From positions 806,001-870,000 of the forward strand of contig JBAJFG010000187.1 in the NCBI GenBank assembly GCA_037903475.1: a stretch of DNA of 64,000 nt, given 5' to 3'. The notes under the pieces were generated by a model that made no database searches, was not told where the DNA came from, and saw only the letters and a program-made list of their open reading frames with translations. Positions 23,501 through 35,500 of the stretch are shown here, one piece after another. How positions within the stretch are numbered: position 1 is the first letter of the stretch; each line of letters starts with the position of its first letter. The position numbers and the translations under genes were made by a program. Source of the DNA: Ancylostoma caninum (lineage: Eukaryota > Nematoda > Chromadorea > Rhabditida > Ancylostomatidae).

Positions 23501-26500
23501 GGGTTTGGTATAGTAGGGTAAATGAACAAGTAAATAAATAAATAGTAGTAAAAAATACGATTTTAGCACCGCTTAGATGCTAGAAATTCTCGGATATCGC
23601 TAGAATTTCTAACAGCTCAACCACATCTTCTCCCTCTCTTGATTTATTTATTTTGACTTTCCTCATGTAATACAAAAGTAATGTAATCTTCATGCCCAAT
23701 TTGAGTTCGAGTTCCCGGGAGGACCTATTATTTATACCCACTTACCCGTATATGGTTAGGGAACGAAACGGGCAAATAGGCAAAATTCCTTTATGAATTT
23801 TATACCTCTTTTATCATAAATTCTTTTCATTACATTAATAATTTCATTGATATCATCTCCACTTCTATTTCTTTCATTCTCTCCAGAAATTCCCTGGATC
23901 TCGCGCTGAAACGTTGCTTTCACCTTCCTATCCCTAACATCTCGCTGGATGTTGTCCTTCTGACCTTAGTTCTGAAAAATAGCCGTCTTATTTGGATCCA
24001 CCGTGCCGTCTACAATTCGCGCGAGGTGTACGTTTTCCGGAAATTTGCCCATATCCAAGAACGAGGTGTTTACCTTGCATTTCCTTGAAATGGAAGGGGT
24101 TTCCTGTTCAGGGTCATGCAAGTGCGAACGTGTTACGTGCTTGCGCTCAAAATATTGGTTTTCCAGGGGGGAAAAGGCAAAATATTCCACTATTTTCCTC
24201 AAAAATTCGCCGTGGCCATTTTGCGCCATGGAAAACAGAAGAATCACGCCATGGAAAACAGAAGAATCTATCATAATCAAAACAAAAATAGAGAAAAAAT
24301 CCATGAAATCTGATTAAGTAGAAAAAGTGGACAGTAAGAGCCAGCCGGGAAAATTGAAGCATGAATTGAACTGAATGAATTGAATTGAAATTGAAATTGT
24401 GATCCAATCAAAATTAACCATGGGTAGTGTAGGAAATTTCCTAGAAATTTTCCCTACGCTACGGCTATACTTCTCGTGAAGTGTGGAACCTTGCCTCGCT
24501 TTGAATATGCTTAGACTATGTCCTAGTGAAGCTTTGCCATGATTGGAGATTTTTACGGGGTTTTGTTTCGTTTTTCCCTTTTTTCACCGAGAAGTAGGAG
24601 ACATTTTTCCACCAGAACCTTTATAACTGGATAGCTGTAGGAAATTCTCAAAATTTCTAGTCAATTTTTGCAGATATATCCCTGCAGACTGTGATTTGGA
24701 ACTGTTTGAAGAATGCTTCATAAAATACGCAGACAAACATTCTGCGAAGCGCAACTTTTCTAGACACAACCGATCCATCATTAACGTGCGATCGTACGCA
24801 TTCCCCTTCATAGTGATATAGTCGTGGAGTCTGTTGTAGTCTACCCAGGTAATGAACAAAAACCAGCAGAACGGGTGTGGTTGATCGATTACTGGCGTTT
24901 CTCTGGTAAACTTCGATCATCGTCGATCTGACATATCAGAGATATCCTTGAATGTCCGGCTACGTGCAGCGCTTGAGCGTCGTCGGACGAACACGATCCT
25001 CGAGCGTGTTCTTTAATGATCGCCGTCGATTTTACCACCCTTTTCCCTGTTTTTCCCGTCTCGCTTTCCAGGTTTTTCTTTTTACACGGCGACTTGTCTC
25101 GAACGACTGCTGGCTGCAATCAATTTATTGCATCTCTAGACCATTAGACTGTCATTAGAAATCGATTTACACTGTGCACTTGGAGAGACTTGTGTTTCTG
25201 GTGCAGTTTCGGGTCACTGATACTCGTGCAACCAGCTTTCTGTCACTCCTTAAATTGCTATAATTTTTGTCTAAAAATTTTTGCTTCAATTTTAGATGCT
25301 TCTGATAGTGTATCTGAGTAATTTGCTCCTTACTTTTCTTTGAGCAAAAATGGTATTTCCTGCATTTCCGGACCTGGCTTTGAAAAGAGGTTCCAAAATG
25401 AGCAGGTGGAGCGCACGAACACGTTTTTGAGAGTTTTTTCCTCTGGTATATCGTCATTTTCTTGGTTTCGTATTCTATCGCTATGCATTTGCTGCATTTC
25501 TGGCTAAAAACCTTGTTTATTTATTCATTTATCCACACGTCTATTATTTATTATTTATTTACCCCTATTGGTCTACATTATTTCCAGTATCTTTTATGGG
25601 GGTGTGAAGCGTTATACTTGAAAGGGGCGGTGCGTACTAGCTCTGTGATTGGTCAGTTCATCCAACTGGTCAGCCACAGAGCTCGGTCGCCCCGCCTGCT
25701 CCAAGTATAATGCTCCATACCTCTTTTTATGGGATAAGAAGTTTTTGCAGCATTTTTTTTTAAAGAGGAGGTTAAAAATCTTGTATAAACTGGAGATATT
25801 AACAAGAAGTTTCCCCAAAGTTACCTCAATACTCTACATAGAGTATTGAATCGTTATACGCTGTCATTTCGACTTTGGTTTTGATGCTTATTGATTGTGG
25901 GCGGACCAAACCCGGACCAATCAGTGACCACCCACCTGTCCACGATCCATGCCTATTAATTAATTACATAATTTATTTATTTATTCATTTATTTACACCT
26001 GAATACTCTACGTAAAGCACAACACTTGGTCTTTGTCACTTCGACGTCAGTTTTGACACTTATCGATTGTGGGCAGTGTGGGCAGGCCAAACCCGGACCA
26101 ATCAGTGACGACCCACCTGTCCACAATTCATGCCTATTTATTCATTTATTATATTTGTTGTTTTTTTTAAATTCACTTATTTATTATTGAGGACGCACCA
26201 CTGATGTCTTCAGTGACACAGTATTGCAGTATGCCAGACCTAACGGTAAACATAACCATAGCATAGGAAAATTTTCTGGGAAATTTCTTATCGCAGCAAT
26301 TTGATTGGAGCACAGTTTTGAATAAGGACCTCTATAAATTTTGTTTTCAGAATCACTTTCACTGTAAAAGTTTCACACATTTGATTAAATTTCGACTCCA
26401 ATTTCCAACTCCTAATTTTTTTTGCTCTAACTCCAATCAATTTTTTTGTCCCATGGCGCGAATGACGACTTTTTGCATGTCAAAGGAAAGATGTTAAATA

Positions 26501-29500
26501 TTTTGCTTTAATGACTAATGGTATTCTTGAAAACATACTTCTTCTATATAAGAGTCTAGTGATGTCATGTTACATTGCATTCTAACCAGGTTTTTTTTGC
26601 TCATATGGTTTTAAAATTTTATTTGGGTTGTGTGTGAATGCTGAATTTGGCGTTTGCATCATTCATTTGTTCAAGGCCAGGTCTATTGGCTAAGTTTGCA
26701 CATTATTTATATGTTTTATATACCTGAGCTATAGCCAGAAATGTCACATTTAACGGAACGGCAGTTACCTGTTACCATGCAACGGGTGCAAATTGCAGAA
26801 CCTGTCCTGTTCGTGCGAAATGGTATAGTTTTGGGAGACATTATCTGTGCTGGTTTCCTGAAGTTTGGAAATGGACCAATGGCTCATTATTACCATTCAA
26901 ATCTAGGGTCGCATGCATAATTGAGCTTACCCAGGGTAAACTTGTTAGTACAACACGGATTTACTTCAGTTAACACCGGCTTTGCCCGGGTAATCTCAAT
27001 GATGCCTCAACAGCTGACAATTTTCATAAGATCTCGGAATTTTGCGCTAAAAAGTTTGAAGACTTCCTGGATCGCTCTAGGTAGATCATTTGTCCTGAAA
27101 TTAGTTTTTTCGGGCTAATTCCTTCACAGAAATTATGTGTAGATCTAGTTGAGTGCGGTTATTTCATGTTTACTCACAAGAGTCTAGACATCACATGATC
27201 AAAAAAAGTATTAAAGAAGACATTTATCCTCTTAAGGCCTGTCGAGAGTTATTTTTGTACTCGTCGTATTGTATTTTGTGTTTTGTATACTTGACGTGTA
27301 GACAAGATCAAATTAGTTGGGAGTGGCTGCTAGACATTTTCTAAAAAAAGCCCTGAGTGAGCAGCGAGTAACAGCAGAGTAAAACTGCTAACAGTTGTTT
27401 ACTGTCTGTTTTTGCGGTCGGGAACAGGGTGGAAAATTGGCGTTGGAAAGCATTTGGCCAATTTTCGATGGAACGGTTGGCTTGATGAGAAGCGTAACTT
27501 GTTGTGGTAAAGTGGTAAAGTTTTTTTTACGGAATGGGAAAGTGGTTTTTCTTAGGCTTACTGGAGTGCATTCTGTGCACTTTCTTAGAAAACCTAGGAA
27601 ACGTGTTTTGTATGAGATTGAAAGATGTAAAACCCACGATTAAGACATGCGTGCTCATGCAGAATCAATTTCATGCAAAATCCATGCATATCCATGCACA
27701 ATCCGATGCAGAACGCACAAAAAAACCCACAATTTTTTTTTCAGTCTTATGCAGGGGACATGCATGGGACAAAGCCCATGGACATGCATGGGTTTTGCAT
27801 GGATTTTGTATGGGCTTTACCATTGCTGGTATAGAACTATTGATTGAAAAAAGCGCGCTTTTCACGAGCACGCATGTCTTAATCATAGGATTTGCATCTT
27901 TCACTCTCATGCAAAACACTACTTTTAAATTTTCTGAGTTGTTCCGGAATTTTCCTGGGCATATGGCTTGAAATAAATTAGAAACGTTTCCAGGATGCTT
28001 GTATAATAACGGATACCATTGCTCTTCTATATTAAGTCTACGGAAAATTCGTACTAAAAATCAGGCCAACACTCACAAATTTGACCCGCATTCAAAATTC
28101 CCGCCATGGATGCTGCGTATCGATGATGCACATGAGCCGATGCGCTGAATAACCCTCGTTTTCGACATGGCGACTGTAGTTTTTTTTTGGAGTAGTCGGA
28201 GTATAGTTGAATTTTGCTTTCGAACGTTACTAAGCTTCACTCTTAAAAGTATGGTAAGGACTGAATAAAATTCGAATAGCTCAGTTCATTCAATCATTCG
28301 TTCCGAAGAATTTAAAAATTCAAAAAAAGGGGGAGGCCTAAATACTTGCTTACTTCGTAGGGGATTTTCTTCTTACCTATGCAGTTAAAACCATGTGAGT
28401 CACTTCCTTACATCACATTCATTCATTCAATCGTGAATGACCTCTTTGGCTGAATGGCGTTCTTCATAAGTGATGCACTGTTGCGTAAACAATTTGATGG
28501 AACAATCGGGTTTGCACCTTTGAAAAACTTGGGCAAACACATTTGTTGTGGTAATCTGGACGTCTTAGTGCAATTAGGTTAGTGGTAAATCTTTAGGAAG
28601 ATATATTTAGTCAAATTGATAAGAAATGGGGCACTGCAACTTCTGTGTACTATCACATGGGCAAAACATTGGCGCCATAGTTCAAGTTCGGAATGCACGA
28701 CACTAACCCTTGGTCGATCCTGGGATTGTTTGCCAGGAATAGATGTTCCCAGTGCCTGGTAATCGAGACTACCTGTCCACCGTGGTCCTTCGCCCGGGTG
28801 TGGGAAATCCCAAGAATTCACACAGCAGGAGCTGGTTTTTTTTGCAGACACGACTTATGGCAGTTTCATCGCCTGGTCGTGCGTGTGTGTGCTACTTTCG
28901 GCGTCACCTTACTCGCTCACCAGCCAGCCAGCAACGTCTTCTCGCAAAACAATAACAAAGATTCGGGTTTTCTGGCCGTATATTCCGTTGGTATGCCAGC
29001 GATGAGCGGCAGGGGTGCGCCCTCTACATGATTGTAATTCCGCGCTTCTGTTCGCGCAATATAAACCCGCTTCTTGGCACTTTGTCGATGTCTTAGGCTT
29101 TTGTTTCGTTGTTCGTCGTTGGATGGACACTTATCGGAGCATATGGTAGTGGTAGTGAGGTTTTCTGATGCAAAATGTTGGAATTAAATGGACATCTCTT
29201 CTCACCAAGCGGGATTTTGATTTTCCTCGGAACCTACCCACGACCATTAGGGATATCCGGATTGGGCGGAGCCTAGCGGCGTCGAAAGACTTCAACTTTT
29301 TCTGCTCTATTTTGCATTTTTCAGTGATGTTTGTATATTTTTCTATACCTTAATGGTTTTTTGGACGAGTTAACTTCTTTGCTGTCCAGGTTCCGGACGT
29401 ATTTCCGACGTAGATCTATCCGCATCTAATTTGGGAGCACTCATGTCGCTTAATGAATATCCATAGAGGAGTTCCTCTACTCAGAGTGCTTCTGTCTGCA

Positions 29501-32500
29501 ATCTGTTCCTTATTACCCCATTCCTATAATTATTTATATCGTTTAAGGACGAGTTTTCGCCTGTTTTGATAAGAGCTGGCGATCCCAAGGCGACTTGCAT
29601 CATTGAGGGGTTACCCAGGATGGACATGTCACCCTGGGTAACCTCAATGATGGTAACCCCAAATTTACCCATCATCAACACTGGCTTGTTAACGTTAACT
29701 GTGAATTGACGCGCGTGTTAACTATGGATAAATTTGTGGAGCGTCAACACGTTTACCCTGGGTTATTTCAGTGATGCCTATGCTGTCAGGCCCTGAAGAG
29801 GGAAGGGGGGGGGGGATAATTTGATTCTTTTCTGTTTCAATCCTCGTTTCTGATCTATTCCTTATAATAAGATACTATGGATGAATTTGCCGTTATTCTA
29901 TCAAGGTCTTCTCCCCTAGGACGAGTTAGCGCATTCACCCTGCGGAATAACTCGTCCAGCCTGATCGAGGGCGCGGTAGACATGTTTACAGAATGGCAAT
30001 GTACTGTGAAATTCCCTCAGCTGAACGCTTGTTTTTTTTTTCAGTTGGTTACTGTTTTCCGGTCCACTGCCCTTCTTACATATTTACCTTTTAACATTTT
30101 AGGAATGAGATTACTTTGTTTGAAAACTCGTCCCCAGATCGTTGGGTTGTTCCTGAAAGGACTAGTTTTGTTTGGCGGTGTAGCTAAATTGACTAAAGAT
30201 TACAAATCGCAGCTTTGCCTGTGTTTATTCAACATCCAGGAAAGTGTAAGGATGTGTTTATACTTGGCGTACAAGAGATAAAAAGCCTGTACTTATCCTT
30301 GCTTCTATCTGAACATGCTGGAAAAAATCGTAGTGACAGTGAAAGTTCGCCGTCGACGAACACATATCATCCTGAATGACGAGCTGCGATGAATGCGATG
30401 CGACAAGCTACACGGATACCCATGGAACTTGTCGCAGCGCCACTTTTTCATCTGCTATGGCATGAGAGATCCATTAGAAGATGCTTTGTGGAAGGTTAGG
30501 TGTGGGTTTCTGAGGGAGGGGAATCCAGGAATTTATGGAAGGCCCACCTAAACCTCCGTTCTTTTATATAAACATCAGTGGCTTTTTACTTTTGCTGTAA
30601 TAAGTTAAATTGACAATTCTCACTATGTTGACAGCGCAGTGAGCTAATTTCTAGCCTACTGGTTTTTAATAGACGTTACTTTTGTTGTTTACCAGTGGGG
30701 CGATCTTTTGAATGTTTGACTTTTAGTTGTAAATTAGTGAAAAGTTAGCATTTTCTCCTATTTTGCTCAGAGATCCCGACATTGTCCTGCGTTGTTGCTG
30801 TGTTTCTTCTGCTGTAGTGCTGCGGAAGTCCTGCAGCATCGTTGCCCTTTCAGTACTGCTTTAGTTTATGTATGACGTGATGTTGAGAAATCTTAGCTTA
30901 TTTACAAATTTTCGCGTCTACTAAGTGCTTATTTTCACCTGGGAAGCTACCTCTTTCAACTTTTTACCAATTATTTTCCCTCGCTCGCGCTAGTGTCTGG
31001 TATTGTTACTATTGTTACTTGTGAGTTTGTTGAGTTTTGTTTAGCCACTCTACTCTTCAGCGAACACCTTGAAACCTCGACCTGTTTGAGAAATCACGAC
31101 TCGGAAATTCGATTTTTTTCCATTCGAGTTTTCCTCAATGAGCGTGTACGTGCACTTTGAAACATTTACGGCCGGCTTTTTGTATGTTTGCATTGTTGTT
31201 GTTCAGTGAAAAAATTGTTCGACGAGGTAATTGAATCAAAATTTTAAGGTGAGGTCAATTGTTCACTGTCGTGAGTTGTTTAAAAAGCACACCACACCCG
31301 CCTGTCGAGGTGACATTCGGACATTGTGCTTTTCTCAGCTGCTGCTGGTGGTGGCGGTGGTGGTGATGCTTGGGTTGTCTCACTAGCAAGTTCGCAAGTT
31401 CGCAGCGGCACCGACTTATCGATCTTATCCTGACTTTTATTGATTGGCTATTGATTGGTTTGTTGCTAGAAGTTGTGGTTTTGTAGCTTGTGCGACCACT
31501 TAGCTGCTGAAGACCAATTCATCTCAGATGTTTATGCAAGAAATGTTGCTGTTTTAATGGTGACGCCATGATATTGTCGGGCGCTAATCGCGACCTACGA
31601 GTAGAGTAGAGCTCCCTAGTGCTATGGATAAGATCTAAACATTTACCTCAGTTAACTTATTCTGTTTGGATTTTCGAGCTCCTGCAAATGTCCTAGCCTA
31701 GGCCTGGATTTTGTCCTGGTTTTCCCCTATAATGTAGAGACTTTTATGGGGGTGTAGTGATCTTTGATTTTGCCTGCTCAGGCGCTGACTCACGTAACCC
31801 TCCTATCTATTCAACTGAACTCGTGGAACTGATAACTGATAACGGAACTGGTCTTAAAACATGCTCACACGGTGCAGCATGGTGTCATTTCCGTGCGGGT
31901 GAGCAGCTCGGCATGGGTGCTGACGTCATTTTTCGTCTTCATTCATGGTTTCTAATATAAATCGCCCTTTCCTGAGGTGACGAGCTTATCACCGGGGTGA
32001 CCTAACTCAGGATGAGCACTTGGGTGCTATTTTTGCTGTATCTTTGGAATGTACTCGTTTTAGCAGTTTTTCTTACGTCAGGGCTTTCTTTGGTATCTTC
32101 TCACTATTTTTAATAGAATTCCTATTCTGGAATTATAATAATAGCTGAGCATTTCATGGACTCCCGACTTTATTTTCAGTTTATTCCTTCAGAAGGCATG
32201 TTTTATCTCGTGCACCAATGATTCGACATTGTTTTTTCTTCTAAAATCACTTGCTGTCATTGAAATAGTTTAGCTAGGCTTAAGATGGTTTTGCTATTTC
32301 GACATTTGAAAACCCACGTGACTTGGCATGATAATGTTTTTTTTCTAAAATCACTTGCTTTCATTGAAATAGTGGAGCTAGGCTTAAGGTGGTTTTGCTA
32401 TTTCCACGTTTGAAAACCCACGTGACTTGGAATGATAACTCTATATGCCTCAAAAAGGGTTGTCAATTCCTTACTTCTTAACTACTGCCTGTCAGTGGTT

Positions 32501-35500
32501 ATCCCACTTACGATAGCTTATTTTACCAAAAAGTGGCGCAATTTTTGCTTCTAATCCTTACCCACCCTCTGAGAGAATTCACTTCTTATCTTTACCCACC
32601 CTTTCAGAGCCTTCACTTCTTTAGATTCGGGTAAATGATTCCATTGTAAGGATTAGGGTTCCTTACTTCTAGCTTCATCATTAATTCTTTTATTCAAGGC
32701 AGTCAATGTGAGTTTTTGATGATTTCCCCCCTTAAAAATGGCTTTGTGGTTGTGTGGCCCCAGTGGGCGTGGTCTCACTACAAGACGTTTTCTCGTCCTG
32801 TATCCACCGAAGATTGGTTTTAAGGGGTGGCCTTGGAGAATATACCAATTGGGCTGTGGAGCACAGACTTCTATATAGTTCAATTCTACTTCCTCTGCTC
32901 CTACTCCACAAACATCAGCTATACTATTACTTCTAAGGTTGCTAAAAGGTCCATAGGCTAGTGTGGATTTGGGTAAAGTTACCCTATTTGACGCTTACCA
33001 GTTGTGCCCAAAATAAAGAATTTTATGTGTAAATTTTCATCTGCACTCTTTGGGCTTTGTTTCCTTCCAGGACATCTAACTACTTGACTATTTTCATCCT
33101 AATTTCCGGCACCCACCTAATGATTCTCATTGTTTTGCGTATCTCGATGATATATGTGTACACTTGTGCTCGTTTTTGCGATAACACACCATCTCCTACA
33201 CAGTGCTCCCCATTACAGTTTACCTTACTACTCACCACCGTATCCAGAAATTACTGACACAACTATATAAGGTGTGTTTAATCATGACTGCTACTACGAA
33301 TTCATCAGAGAACTCATCAATTGACATTGAAGCCACCAAGGACGGCCATGATGAAAATGCGAAGGTGAGCGATGTGTGAATAGATGTTGTTATGCAACGA
33401 TTTGGACTTGTGAACTTGTGGACTCTTGGCTCTCCCCGGGTTATAGGGAAAATATCTGCGAAATTTCTGACAATGAGCCGTTTTGCGCGGTCGCGTTTCC
33501 GGTTTCATTGACGAGGTGTTGTGATAAGACATTGATCGGTGCGTTTTTGTTCGTGCAGACTGGGTTTGGTTAAGGTTTTTAGAGGATTTGCTTATTTAGC
33601 AAAGGAGCTAGAAATAGATACGCTGTGGGAACAATTTCCTTTTTTGGTCTGGCTATTTGCATTTTTCAGAATTTTCCTGGAGGGTTTTCTTACTTTCTGT
33701 TTAACTCTGTAATCAATCTTTTGTATATAGAGCTCTTTCTCCAGTGTGAACTAGATCACTATGGAGAGTTTATGGTATAGAAAGTGGGTTAAAATTTAAT
33801 AAAATGCATTTTGTAAAAGGTGTCGTGGATTAAGTGTGATAGAGGCGTAATAGAAGAACGGGAGAGTGTTGAGGCTGCTTAGAGACGCTAGACGGCGAAA
33901 GGACACGCCTCCTTGTTAGAAGTTGATGACGTAGAGTCATTATCGGGAAGAGAAGTACATATTATAGCAAGATAAACCTAATACTACTACTGTAAATAAT
34001 TCCTTTCGTTCACTATGGCAACAATGGTTTTGGTGCATATCGATTTTTGGTCGACGACTGCGGCGATGGCGCCAGCGATGCGGCGCCCACAATCGATACG
34101 TACCAAAATCGATATCATGGCGCAGCAGCGACAGAAAGCGCTATACTTCTCGGGAGTATGGTTCACATTCGAGTTACTAGATTTTCGATGAGCAGCCGGT
34201 ATTGCGGCTGGCAGCGGTTTAATCACGAAGCACACCGTTCTGAAATGTTTAGTACCTATTTTTGGTCTTAAGGGCTGCTCAGAGCTCCAGAAATGAAGCA
34301 GCTGTGAAGCAGTACTGAAAAACCCTGAGGCAATCCTTGGTTTTAAATATATAATCATTCTTTTAGGGAAGACGAGCCGAAAAAGTGCTATGGGCTGTTG
34401 CGGTACTGTCATTGGTGTTCATCATAGCCGAATTTGTCGGAGGCTTTTTCGCTTCGTCGCTGGCGATCATGACCGATGCAGGACACATGCTATCAGATCT
34501 GCTGTCATTCGTCATCTCCATTGTGGCGATCAGGACTGCTAGACAGCCGCGTAGGTGTTGTTCTTCTTGTACAGAGTAGTAGCTTTCAACCCTCTTTAGC
34601 CTGGTAGATATGTGAAACTTTGTGGTTTTGTTCCATTCATTAGTTAGTTTTTGTGACTGAAAGGTCAACCATTTATGCGCCTTTTGAGGGAGCAAAACGG
34701 CATAGTTAATTTCGCTATGATGAAAAGCAAGAGAAACAAAGCAGCGAAAGAAAAAGTCTCGATGTTGTACCAGCATATTTTTGATTTCTTTTCTGCATTC
34801 TGATGTGATTTTTTGGAGAATATTAACGACCAGTAGAACCAGTTTCGCAAGTGTGCAATGCAGTTTTTGCCTCACCACACAAATTTTCATGAGTATGATA
34901 TTTTCCAACTTGTTTCCCAACTTTTCCTTCTTTATTTGGCGATTTTTCCATGGATTTTCGAGTTTTATTACTTTTATGAATTCCAGCGAGCAAGCGACTT
35001 TCCTGGGGATACGATCGAGCTGAAGTGCTTGGAGCTATGATTTCGGTCATCATCCTTTGGGTGCTTACCACTGTGCTCGTGCTACTGGCCATTGAACGGA
35101 TTGTGAACAACGATCTCAGTAAGTTTTGTCCATTAATTTTGGATTTATAGTAAACAATGTTATCTGAATAATCCTTGTAACAATTTATACCAAGAAAATC
35201 CCTATGAAACGCTGATAGCATTGATGTGTATCATTCCTGACAAAAGTTTTGAAAAAACCAGACTTTGAACACTTTTTTGTGGAGAATTCGGGATGTCCAA
35301 TGAGACATCTGTCACAATGAGGAACAAAACGATCGATATTCCGCTGCGCCAAAACTAATCGATTCGTTACAGGCGTCGAAGCCGACGTGATGTTGATCAC
35401 TGCTAGTGTTGGTGTTGGTTTCAATATCATCATGGGAGGTGTACTGCACTTTGGTAGCGGCGGTCATGGACACGCTCACCATGGTGGTGGACACGGGTTA

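Larger units (their letters stand above)
5519..33283. other. Giant first intron of the zinc transporter, repeat-filled
   Basis: No further coding exon with recognisable domain content was found on either strand in this interval. It contains palindromic MITEs, a hAT-like element, tandem duplications and AT-rich low-complexity DNA, listed separately. The stretches between them (for example 7950-9800, 12130-13800, 14200-16130, 16500-19300, 19600-21400, 23200-25500, 28000-29590, 29800-32200) show only short open frames without domain support. A TATATATA motif at about 16890 in a GC-rich context could be promoter-like, but nothing coding follows it. Confidence 0.45.

Noticed and set aside
29877..30281. 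134-codon frame with ATG
   Set aside because: It crosses an inverted repeat and a T-run with an AG, has no domain, and lacks splice or promoter support.
33264..33270. TATATAA box before the proximal zinc transporter start
   Set aside because: Only 13 bases separate it from the ATG, too close for a TATA box serving that start.
34363..34920. 185-codon minus-strand frame
   Set aside because: It is antisense to the zinc transporter TM1-TM2 exon and adjacent intron, with no domain of its own.
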